Virus record (IMG/VR): IMGVR_UViG_3300021956_000084
Coordinates: 1 to 22,678 of that record
Strand: one strand, 5' to 3'
Length of the DNA: 22,678 bases
Origin: a virus
Below are positions 16,523 to 22,631 of this stretch, piece after piece (the stretch's first letter is position 1; each line of letters opens with the position of its first letter). Position numbers and translations under genes: made by a program. The notes under the pieces are model-generated. The model was given only the letters and a program-made list of their open reading frames with translations. It did not search any database and was not told where the DNA came from.

Positions 16523-16714
16523 ATGCCATACAAAACTAGCAAAACCATTGATGGTTTGATTACTCACTACGGTAAATGGACGAAGAAGGAAGAAGACGCC
16601 TTCTACGAGATATTTAGTTTCGATGATTGGAAGGGATCTCATGGACTTATTCCTCACGCTTCTTTGGAGCAAGTGGAAGAGCAAAAGCCGCAGGTAGATA
16701 CTCTTTCGACTTAA
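16523..16714 (+). CDS. Lone plus-strand small protein, unknown (63 aa)
   Basis: The only convincing plus-strand gene in the window. It begins MPYKTSKTIDGLITHYGKWT, followed by KKEEDAFYEIFSFDDWKGSH and a Glu/Gln-rich end. The mix of aromatic and charged residues looks like a small soluble protein, with no membrane segment or signal peptide. AAGGAGGG ends 3 bases before the ATG, and an extended -10 (TGATATAAT) stands just upstream. The gene fills the 183-base gap between the portal and the 834-residue gene, and its last 68 bases overlap the 3' end of that gene on the opposite strand. I recognise no family. It could be a moron or an early regulator made separately from the late operon; this is inference. 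Confidence 0.68.
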   Translation: MPYKTSKTIDGLITHYGKWTKKEEDAFYEIFSFDDWKGSHGLIPHASLEQVEEQKPQVDTLST

Positions 16715-19151
16715 GCGCTTTCTCAAGACCACTCAAGCCTTCTTTGGCTACGATTTCTCGTGCGCGCAATACATCTTTACGTGGGGCACCGACGCCGTAT
16801 TTAATTGAGGCTTCGATGTCACGCTTATTCATTTTTTCTAACTGAGCAGCAAGTTGTGGGTCAGCCTCTAATAATCGTTTGACTACATCAGGTGATGCGC
16901 CAGTCGCTTCTTTTAAGTAATCAAATAGCTGTTGTGTTGCTTTGCCTGAGCCTTCATATTGCTTACCAAACACATCTTCAAAGCCTTTGTATCCACCCTC
17001 TGTACGTACGCGCTGCATAGAGCCAATCTTTTCAGGTACTGCTTCGTGGAGTTTGTCTTTGAATCCTTCTTTCAACATCTTGGCTAAGTCTTGTCCTGAC
17101 TTCACTGCGTCATTAAATCCAAGTAAGACACCGTCTTTGCCTAAGTCAATCACGCCATTAAAGCCATGCTCATTCGCTGTCTTAGTCAACGTTTGCATTT
17201 CGTTTTCTGTTAATGGCTTGTTAAGTTTTAAGTGTAATGATGTGGATGGTGTTACGGCGCCAGGCACTGGTTTAATCCAAGGGGATGCGCCTTGTACATC
17301 AAAGTATCCACGTAATGCTGACATAGCATCCATGAGTGATTTAGATTGTGGTTGTACGACTGGGCCTTCTTTGCCGGGCGTCATACCTACTAATGATCTT
17401 GATTGTGATTGCGGATTGAATTCTGTAATGCCAGTCACTGGGTTTGTATATGACCCTAAACCTTCTTGTGTCTTGCCTGTAAGTAATCCATGGCGTGCGC
17501 CCATTTTCTGACTGAGTATGTCTTTGCCATATTGATCTGCCCAATTAGCAGCCTTTGAATATTCCTCTTTTAAATTAAGTGGAAGCTTCTCAATGTCTGC
17601 AAGGTGTCCTGATGTTGTAAAAGGTATTTGCTCATAGGTATTGAATGCTGTGTATTTCGGAGCGCCTTCTAAATAAGTTTTGTTAGCCTCCGCGAATGCA
17701 GACTCTAGTGTTGGGAATCTGCCTGGGCTACTCTTCATGAGTGACTGTGCTTTTTGTAATACCCAAGGTGCTGCTTGAATCTCTTCAGGGTTCCAGTTTT
17801 CTTTGCCTGCCAATCCTTTTTTGTTAGCACGCTCTGTCGCTAGAATAGTTTCGGCATCTAGGAATGCATGCTCTTGTGGTGATAGGCCGCGGGTAATAGG
17901 TACTGCCTTGCCTGTCTCTTTATCAATCTGTGTGTATCCAAAATTTCGTGCGTGACGGAAATCGTTTACGCCTGTTGATCCGATACCTTGTGCAGGGTCG
18001 ATGTACTTAGCATAGATGTCTGTCTTCTGACCAAGCGGGATGTCTTTGCCTTCCTCTGCTGCTTTGTAATAACGTGAAGCTTGTGGGCCCGTACGAACGA
18101 TAGGTTGTTTAGCGCCTGCCTCTAATGCGTTATGTGCTTGCAATGTAAAGCCTAGGTTTGATATAGGATCAGCTTGTGCTGAGAACAATGCGTTAGCTCT
18201 TGATAGTTCGCGTGATGCTTCGGGGGTTGGCGTATATTCTTTGTGGAATTGTTGAGCGCGTTCATACCAGTCACCGCCTAATGCGCCTTCCTCTACCATC
18301 TTGTCGTATTCAGAACGTAGCTTGTTGATGTCACGCATAGACTTAACGCCACGTGGTGCGCCTACGAATTGTCCGCTAGGGTCTTGCTTAAGGTGTACGC
18401 CTTTCTCTGCTAATGGTACGGCTTCTTCATAAGGCATATGACGAAGGTCACCTTGGATAGCGCCTTTCTTTGTATACTTAGCTGCACGCTTGCCTAATAT
18501 GTTGGCCACGTTGCCTTCGATAGATCCTATAGCCATAGGGCCGAAGTTAAGTGCTACGTCCATCATCTCTTTCTCGGTCATTGGCTTTGCTGGTTTCTTT
18601 AGGTCTTCAATGATCTTGTTACCTTCTCCACGCATGATGCGGGCAAGTGGTGCGTCACCTTTGAGCCACTCATCAAACGCTACACTTAATGGGGATGACT
18701 CGTCTACGAATGATGTTGCCTTGCCACCGTCTGCCATCTTAGGTGTTAGGTCTTTAAATGGGGATTGGTGCATATGCGCAAGCTTACGTGCTTCGGCTTC
18801 TGCTTTGGCTTTCACTGCTTTAACTAGCGGATCATCGTCATCACGAAGTCCGGCCTCATAATCTTTAACAACTTCTATCTCTTCAGGAGTTATACCCTTG
18901 TATAACATTGGATGGAATAGCTGACCTTTCTCGCCGCCTAAGGATAGCTCAGTCATCTTGTCACCGGTCAAGGTTGGAACCTCACCAGCCCAGCCAGTAG
19001 TCTTTGGCATCATCTCGCCGCCATAACCTTGAGGCGTAGGGAAAGCTCTTAGTCCATAAGGATTGGGATAGTCACCATAGCCCATGCCACCTTCACGTGT
19101 AGGCTTGGACATAAACTCTGAGACTCTAAACTGATTATTTAAATCGTCCAT
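16647..19151 (-). CDS. Large virion-associated protein, probably ejected; unknown (834 aa)
   Basis: A long hydrophilic protein between terminase and portal. Residues 30-130 (NPYGLRAFPTPQGYG, TELSLGGEKGQ, then KAEAEARKLAHMHQSPF) resemble an N-terminal module seen in multi-domain phage virion proteins. Residues 290-420 (GGDWYERAQQFHKEY, LFSAQADPISNLGFTLQAHN, LGQKTDIYAKYIDP, GVNDFRHARNFGYT) followed by SPQEHAFLDAETILATERAN and NPEEIQAAPWVLQKAQSL form a helical unit that I have seen in phage polyvalent-type proteins. It loosely recalls helix-hairpin-helix DNA-binding folds. The C-terminal 150 residues are helical. No lysozyme, protease or membrane helix was seen. Ejection with the DNA is inference. 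AAGGA precedes the ATG; the 5' end overlaps the DUF1289-like gene by 17 bases. Confidence 0.72.
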   Translation of the reverse strand: MDDLNNQFRVSEFMSKPTREGGMGYGDYPNPYGLRAFPTPQGYGGEMMPKTTGWAGEVPTLTGDKMTELSLGGEKGQLFHPMLYKGITPEEIEVVKDYEAGLRDDDDPLVKAVKAKAEAEARKLAHMHQSPFKDLTPKMADGGKATSFVDESSPLSVAFDEWLKGDAPLARIMRGEGNKIIEDLKKPAKPMTEKEMMDVALNFGPMAIGSIEGNVANILGKRAAKYTKKGAIQGDLRHMPYEEAVPLAEKGVHLKQDPSGQFVGAPRGVKSMRDINKLRSEYDKMVEEGALGGDWYERAQQFHKEYTPTPEASRELSRANALFSAQADPISNLGFTLQAHNALEAGAKQPIVRTGPQASRYYKAAEEGKDIPLGQKTDIYAKYIDPAQGIGSTGVNDFRHARNFGYTQIDKETGKAVPITRGLSPQEHAFLDAETILATERANKKGLAGKENWNPEEIQAAPWVLQKAQSLMKSSPGRFPTLESAFAEANKTYLEGAPKYTAFNTYEQIPFTTSGHLADIEKLPLNLKEEYSKAANWADQYGKDILSQKMGARHGLLTGKTQEGLGSYTNPVTGITEFNPQSQSRSLVGMTPGKEGPVVQPQSKSLMDAMSALRGYFDVQGASPWIKPVPGAVTPSTSLHLKLNKPLTENEMQTLTKTANEHGFNGVIDLGKDGVLLGFNDAVKSGQDLAKMLKEGFKDKLHEAVPEKIGSMQRVRTEGGYKGFEDVFGKQYEGSGKATQQLFDYLKEATGASPDVVKRLLEADPQLAAQLEKMNKRDIEASIKYGVGAPRKDVLRAREIVAKEGLSGLEKALKSKEYLPAAFALPLAPKKREE

Positions 19152-19317
19152 TACTTTCCTTGATGCGTTTCATTACCGCTTTGCGTTGTGCTGGTGTGTA
19201 ATCTAACCATCCTGCTATCTCGTCCTCTGTTCGTTTGCATGTCTTGCATGTCTGTGTCTTGACATCAAGGTTGCATATGTTCTTGCACGGTGTCTTTATA
19301 TTTCCCATTCTTGCCAT
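19135..19317 (-). CDS. DUF1289-like small Cys-motif protein
   Basis: A 60-residue protein with TPCKNICNLDVKTQTCKTCK (about residues 9-28) followed by RTEDEIAGWLDYTPAQRKAV. The spacing C-x3-C ... C-x2-C and the R-x-x-x-EI-x-x-W motif are hallmarks of DUF1289, a small family widespread in proteobacteria and thought to bind a metal or iron-sulfur centre; its function is not established. The start could be the second Met, 3 codons in; neither has a good ribosome site, so coupling to the upstream frame is likely. It overlaps the 834-residue gene by 17 bases. A bacterial-type protein inside the packaging operon is unusual and may be an acquired accessory gene. Confidence 0.85.
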   Translation of the reverse strand: MARMGNIKTPCKNICNLDVKTQTCKTCKRTEDEIAGWLDYTPAQRKAVMKRIKESNGRFK

Positions 19318-19484
19318 TGTTCAGTCTTTATACCGTGTCTCTGATTCCATCGTTCTTCATGCCACCACCACAACCTTCTGTATCGTCTTATGCGATCATG
19401 TCGTCTAGTGTTAGCGCTTATTGATCTTGTCTTTATGCGCCGTCTTCTTAACCCAAACAGATCTATTGTTCTGTAAACAATCAT
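19296..19484 (-). CDS. Possible basic Arg/Trp-rich small protein (62 aa)
   Basis: The frame starts with an ATG that overlaps the terminase stop (ATGA) and runs MIVYRTIDLFGLRRRRIKTR, an Arg-dense middle, then WWWHEERWNQRHGIKTEQWQ and EWEI. It overlaps the DUF1289-like gene by 22 bases. In favour: coupling overlaps at both ends and a plausible amphipathic end (RHGIKTEQWQEWE). Against: no ribosome site of its own and a very high Arg content that could come from reading a wrong frame. Another frame through 19420-19500 encodes a hydrophilic run without a start codon. If real it could bind nucleic acid. Confidence is limited. Confidence 0.48.
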   Translation of the reverse strand: MIVYRTIDLFGLRRRRIKTRSISANTRRHDRIRRYRRLWWWHEERWNQRHGIKTEQWQEWEI

Positions 19485-20923
19485 ACTGCGTACGGGTTAA
19501 CTCGTTCTCTTCTTCCTGCGTCTACATAATCCTCTGTTGGATCATATGGTGCTGGGTCTATCTCCATCAATCCTGCGTCTCTAAGATACCTAAGCGCCTG
19601 AGTACAGGCATCAACATAGTCATCATGCGTAGCCTCAGGGAACGAACATATCTGCGACACAAAGCCCTCGGCCCAGTCACGTACATATCCACGTCGTACT
19701 GTAGACTCGGGAATCCACACGCGTCCATGAGCGATAATGTTTGCAACAATGGAAAGTCGTTGTACTTTGTCCGCTCTACCGGGATTGTAAGCTCGCACTG
19801 GTAGATGCGCCCGTTGCATATCTTGTATGAGACTGATCCCAGCCGCCTTATCCTCGACAAGGATGAGATCAACTCGCTTACCTTTAACAAACTCTCCTGT
19901 GTCTGACTCGCTATCAGCACCGTAACTGACTTCATACTCTTCTCTCACTTTCTTTCTTAGGTCAGGGTATTGCATCCGCTCTTGCCACGCGTCTATCAAC
20001 ATGACAGACATTGGTCCATCGGTTGGTTTAAATAGTCCGAACACTAAGCACGCTGTTGGGTCATTGATTGTCTTCTCTGTATAAGCGCAGTCATAGCTCT
20101 GTATAATGTATTCAAACTTAGGGAATGGCTTCCTAGAATCCCATAGCTTAAACATATCCCTTTTAACTATGCCACCCTCTTCAGGATCAATGAGCTCAGC
20201 ATAGATCTCTTGCCTTCCAAGCTTTGTACCTTCGTACTGAAGGATCTGTTGTTGGAAGCTCGGGGCTAGGTTGTCGATGTTTGCATACGTCGATGCAGTC
20301 GTCATCACTACCTCACCTGATCCATCACTGGATCTGCCTACCAAGTCAACGACTAAGTCTTTAGGACGTGGTGTCGTTGATGCAATAATCTTTGTGTTCT
20401 GTCCTAATCGCACGGAGAACATAATCATGTCCCATGCGTCTTGTAAGTAATCCCATGCGGCTAACTCATCTAGCCATGCGCCGTGGTATTGTCCTCCACG
20501 AAACCGATCCGGTTCCGAAGCGGATATGCCTTTGATTAACGATCCATTGATCAGCTTAATCTCTAGCAGTGACTTGTTATAGTCTGCAATAAGGATCTCA
20601 GGTATCACGCTAAGCAATCCTGATTCACCTTCTATACATGTACCGCGTACATCCATTGCTGTTGGCGCGGATACTAACCATCGTGTGTTAGGTTGCTCCC
20701 AGGCCCACCAGCCAATCTGTTCAGCAGAGGTTCGAGTCTTACCTGCTCCCCGGCCGCCGAGTAATAACCATATAGCCCAGTCACCATGTGGAAGTATTTG
20801 GTGATCATGCGCTTGCGTTAACCACTTCATGCGCCACGCTATCGCTACTTGCTTTGCAATAGGAAGCGATTTAAATTGCGCTTCTACTTCTTTGTCTTTA
20901 AGAAGCTCTACAACATCAGTCAT
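19481..20923 (-). CDS. terL: Terminase large subunit (ATPase and nuclease)
   Basis: The motor that cuts and pumps DNA into the prohead. The ATPase part shows the Walker A GGRGAGKT (residues 56-63), Walker B GAWLDEL with catalytic Glu at 153, and a coupling motif IIASTTPRP (about 179-187). The C-terminal nuclease has an RNase H-like arrangement with Asp 278 (QSYDCAYTEKT), Glu 357/Asp 358 (LILVEDKAAG) and Asp 434/435/438 (HDDYVDAC). Length (480) is normal for the family. It follows TerS and a 61-residue gene with a TAATG overlap, so it is probably translated by reinitiation. All catalytic motifs appear intact. The VEDKA-type nuclease motif is common in large-subunit terminases of siphoviruses and podoviruses; packaging strategy cannot be decided here. 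Confidence 0.95.
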   Translation of the reverse strand: MTDVVELLKDKEVEAQFKSLPIAKQVAIAWRMKWLTQAHDHQILPHGDWAIWLLLGGRGAGKTRTSAEQIGWWAWEQPNTRWLVSAPTAMDVRGTCIEGESGLLSVIPEILIADYNKSLLEIKLINGSLIKGISASEPDRFRGGQYHGAWLDELAAWDYLQDAWDMIMFSVRLGQNTKIIASTTPRPKDLVVDLVGRSSDGSGEVVMTTASTYANIDNLAPSFQQQILQYEGTKLGRQEIYAELIDPEEGGIVKRDMFKLWDSRKPFPKFEYIIQSYDCAYTEKTINDPTACLVFGLFKPTDGPMSVMLIDAWQERMQYPDLRKKVREEYEVSYGADSESDTGEFVKGKRVDLILVEDKAAGISLIQDMQRAHLPVRAYNPGRADKVQRLSIVANIIAHGRVWIPESTVRRGYVRDWAEGFVSQICSFPEATHDDYVDACTQALRYLRDAGLMEIDPAPYDPTEDYVDAGRRERVNPYAV

Positions 20924-21108
20924 TATTTAACGCCAATTAGCTCTTCAATGTGTTTGTTTTGTCTTTCTACAGCCTTAATAATTTCTTTAAGTTCATCTAA
21001 TGTATATCTGTCTTCAGGTAGTTCAATGTACCCAGTGTTATAAGTCTTTATGTCCATAGCCATCTTTTTAGTCATAAACCCATCCGCTTTTCTTTTCTCA
21101 AAGCTCAT
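20923..21108 (-). CDS. Small helical protein between terminase subunits, unknown (61 aa)
   Basis: The frame begins MSFEKRKADGFMTKKMAMDI and ends YTLDELKEIIKAVERQNKHI-EELIGVK, a clear amphipathic helix or coiled coil. It starts inside the TerS stop (ATGA) and its own stop is shared with TerL (TAATG), so it is coupled both ways. A second start (MTKKMAMDIK, 11 codons in) has a weak GGATGG-like site and could be the true start. I recognise no family. A helper of the terminase is a guess from its place only. Confidence 0.7.
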   Translation of the reverse strand: MSFEKRKADGFMTKKMAMDIKTYNTGYIELPEDRYTLDELKEIIKAVERQNKHIEELIGVK

Positions 21109-21680
21109 TTAACTTGGCGCTTCAACTCTAAATTCTTAATCATCTCATCAAAGATGTTGACATTGACATTGATTGAGTCGGCTTCATTGTCACCAACGTG
21201 TGCGATCCTGTCTGAATACTTTTTAGGCTTAAGCTTAGCCGCCACCCATTTGCGTGCGTCTACGCGATTCTTTTGCCACTGGACGTAAGCAGAGTCATAT
21301 CGAGTCTTGCCCTTGTCATCAACGATCTGTTGTGGTAGTTCATCAGAGATTGCGTGAATCTCATCGGCCAATGTGTCAGCTTGGTCTTCCCTCGCGCGCG
21401 CATATATCTCCGAAAACTCTTTGTAGCGCAACAACCACTCATACACCGCCGTTTTCTTCGGCATACGTTCGTCGCGACAAATCGACACAAGCGACTCACC
21501 GTCTGCAATTCTCTCGCATATCTCCAAAGCAATCTTAAGACTGTATTTAGTAGGACGACCACCCTTGTTTTTAGAGCAGTCGATAGAGGATTGATCCTGA
21601 TTGTCAGAGCTAAGTGATACATCATCCTTACTATCGTAAGAGGATGCTACCTTAGCTTCAGTGATCTTTGATTGAGTCAT
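21105..21680 (-). CDS. terS: Terminase small subunit
   Basis: The 191-residue protein recognises phage DNA and loads the large subunit. After an acidic, Ser-rich N-terminus (1-38), the core GGRPTKYSLKIALEICERIA (about 40-59), GESLVSICRDERMPKKTAVY (62-81) and EWLLRYKEFSEIYARAREDQ form the helix-turn-helix and first long helix of Sf6-type small subunits. ADTLADEIHAISDE is followed by KNRVDARKWVAAKLKPKKYS, a very typical family ending. A weak ribosome site (GGAT) stands before the ATG, but a near-consensus promoter lies about 30-58 bases upstream, making it the first gene of the operon. The next gene overlaps it by 4 bases. Confidence 0.9.
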   Translation of the reverse strand: MTQSKITEAKVASSYDSKDDVSLSSDNQDQSSIDCSKNKGGRPTKYSLKIALEICERIADGESLVSICRDERMPKKTAVYEWLLRYKEFSEIYARAREDQADTLADEIHAISDELPQQIVDDKGKTRYDSAYVQWQKNRVDARKWVAAKLKPKKYSDRIAHVGDNEADSINVNVNIFDEMIKNLELKRQVK

Positions 21681-21709
21681 ACATATATATCCATGTAATA
21701 ATGCAATAG

Positions 21710-21738
21710 AATGTAAACGGACATATGTAAGATGTCAA
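21710..21738 (-). promoter_or_regulatory. Sigma70-type promoter of the packaging/structural operon
   Basis: The minus strand has TTGACA (perfect -35, 21733-21738), a 17-base spacer and TACATT (-10, four of six). Transcription would start near 21703, about 23 bases ahead of terS. It lies in a 102-base non-coding stretch (21681-21782) and is the best minus-strand promoter I found. It would drive terS, terL and probably all the genes to the left. Confidence 0.75.
21720..21736. promoter_or_regulatory. Inverted repeat overlapping the operon promoter (possible operator)
   Basis: GACAT-N7-ATGTC is an inverted repeat in the promoter spacer and -35; inside it ACATATGT is a perfect 8-base palindrome (21721-21728). 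A protein bound here would block polymerase. No second copy was found near the other genes, so it is a candidate only. Confidence 0.4.
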
Positions 21739-21782
21739 TGTATTTGTTTGATTATGGTTTAGTTTTTATTTCGGGGGAATTT

Positions 21783-21962
21783 TTAGAACGGCGCGGGCTC
21801 GAATTGATCTAAATCGAGTTTTTCTTTGGGCTCGCGCTTAACTGAGTACCTAACGAATGTGGCATCAGGCTTATCCTTCATCCAGTGATCAAGCTCAATC
21901 TTAGAATGAAAGCCACGAATCTTTTCGTGATCAATGAATGCAATGTATCTGAACTGGCTCAT
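21783..21962 (-). CDS. Small protein of unknown function (59 aa)
   Basis: The preferred start at 21962 is preceded by GGAG with good spacing and overlaps the stop of the membrane protein before it as ATGA. The product begins MSQFRYIAFIDHEKIRGFHS and has KIELDHWMKDKPDATFVRYS then VKREPKEKLDLDQFEPAPF. It looks like a small alpha/beta protein. The longer frame would add 22 residues up to 22028, but those bases code for the C-terminus of the membrane protein in another frame and that start has no ribosome site. No family recognised. It is the last gene before the operon promoter. Confidence 0.75.
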   Translation of the reverse strand: MSQFRYIAFIDHEKIRGFHSKIELDHWMKDKPDATFVRYSVKREPKEKLDLDQFEPAPF

Positions 21963-22078
21963 TTTTTTCTCCGGCGTTTTTTCCAAAGTTCGTATTCTGT
22001 AATCACAATCGCTGATAGGATCATGCATAAAAACAAAAATACTACAAAAAAAACAAAGGCTTTCGTAGCAAAGTCCAT
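21959..22078 (-). CDS. Single-pass membrane micro-protein (39 aa)
   Basis: A frame of 39 codons from ATG at 22078: MDFATK, then the hydrophobic stretch AFVFFVVFLFLCMILSAIVI (about residues 7-26), a short ITEYELW linker and the very basic tail KKRRRKK. This is a clear transmembrane helix; by the positive-inside rule the tail would be cytoplasmic. Its stop overlaps the next start (ATGA). There is no ribosome site before the ATG, but the stop of the preceding gene is only 9 bases ahead and in the same frame. Single-pass proteins of this size can act as holin-like or superinfection-exclusion factors; no family is recognised, so the role is open. Confidence 0.68.
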   Translation of the reverse strand: MDFATKAFVFFVVFLFLCMILSAIVITEYELWKKRRRKK

Positions 22079-22087
22079 AAAAGAATG

Positions 22088-22363
22088 CTAAATGAAATTA
22101 CCTTGTTTGTCAACCCATACATCTTCGCTGAGATAGCCTGTATCACCAGTCATGCGGTATAAGTTTTCCCTGTATTGGCGCTTGCCATTTTTAATATACA
22201 ACAACTTGAAATACAAATTATTAAGCTCGCGTCTTGGTTCCTTCTCTTCAAGCTTGAAGTATTTAATCACGCCCTTGTTTGAAGATTGTAAAATGCGGCC
22301 TATCATATCGCAGGCTAGTTTTAATTGATCACGATTAAATTCAACCACTTTAGTTTTTTCCAT
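22088..22363 (-). CDS. Small protein of unknown function (91 aa)
   Basis: I choose the start at 22363, where GGAGG lies 6 bases before the ATG; a longer frame to 22444 only adds residues that overlap the previous gene and has no such site. The product begins MEKTKVVEFNRDQLKLACDM, has IGRILQSSNKGVIKYFKLEE and YFKLLYIKNGKRQYRENLYR, and ends DVWVDKQGNFI at an amber TAG. It is basic and mixed helix/strand. Its 5' end overlaps the previous gene by 14 bases. No family is recognised. The in-frame open sequence after the TAG encodes a membrane segment (see findings). Confidence 0.75.
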   Translation of the reverse strand: MEKTKVVEFNRDQLKLACDMIGRILQSSNKGVIKYFKLEEKEPRRELNNLYFKLLYIKNGKRQYRENLYRMTGDTGYLSEDVWVDKQGNFI

Positions 22364-22550
22364 GGCAATCCTCCGGCGCGATAGTATTCCAAATTTGATA
22401 GTCAACATCGATCTGTCTCTGAAGCTCTCTGAGTTTAGTATCACTTGCGCTGCCTTTCATATACACGCTATGATCATCTGAGTAGACGTAGTACCAATCG
22501 TGGCTTTGTAGTGTATCGATGTAGTCCTTAATAATTTCCATTGCATTCAT
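22350..22550 (-). CDS. Small protein of unknown function (66 aa)
   Basis: The start at 22550 has AAGGAG 6 bases upstream; the frame could extend 5 codons to 22565, but that ATG lies ahead of the ribosome site. The product begins MNAMEIIKDYIDTLQSHDWY, has a YVYSDDHSVYMKGSAS strand region and ends DYQIWNTIAPEDCHGKN. It is acidic and probably compact alpha/beta. It is the first gene after a terminator and a 13-base palindrome. No family is recognised. Confidence 0.75.
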   Translation of the reverse strand: MNAMEIIKDYIDTLQSHDWYYVYSDDHSVYMKGSASDTKLRELQRQIDVDYQIWNTIAPEDCHGKN

Positions 22551-22565
22551 TTTAATCTCCTTCAT

Positions 22566-22578
22566 AACCGATTCGGTT
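22566..22578. promoter_or_regulatory. 13-base palindrome before a ribosome site (candidate operator or hairpin)
   Basis: AACCGATTCGGTT is a perfect inverted repeat (6-1-6) lying between the terminator and the AAGGAG of the 66-residue gene. As DNA it could be a protein site; as RNA it would form a small AACCG/CGGTT hairpin close to the ribosome site. Confidence 0.35.
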
Positions 22579-22580
22579 TT

Positions 22581-22608
22581 AAATAAAAAGCAGGAGGGTT
22601 TCCCCTCC
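22581..22608 (-). terminator. Rho-independent terminator
   Basis: Minus-strand stem GGAGGG / CCCTCC with a GAAA tetraloop (22593-22608), followed after three bases by TTTTTATTT. It begins 24 bases after the TAG at 22632-22634, as expected for the end of the gene entering from the right. Confidence 0.8.
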
Positions 22609-22631
22609 CACCCAGCGTGACAACAACGCTA

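Noticed and set aside
16454-16732. 92-codon minus-strand frame opposite the plus-strand gene
   Set aside because: It overlaps the start of the portal and the end of the 834-aa gene, has no ribosome site and is Leu/Arg-rich like an antisense shadow.
19420-19530. Open frame overlapping the TerL end as a possible frameshift extension of TerL
   Set aside because: The normal TerL C-terminus (NPYAV) is typical, no slippery heptamer was seen, and the extension has no start codon of its own.
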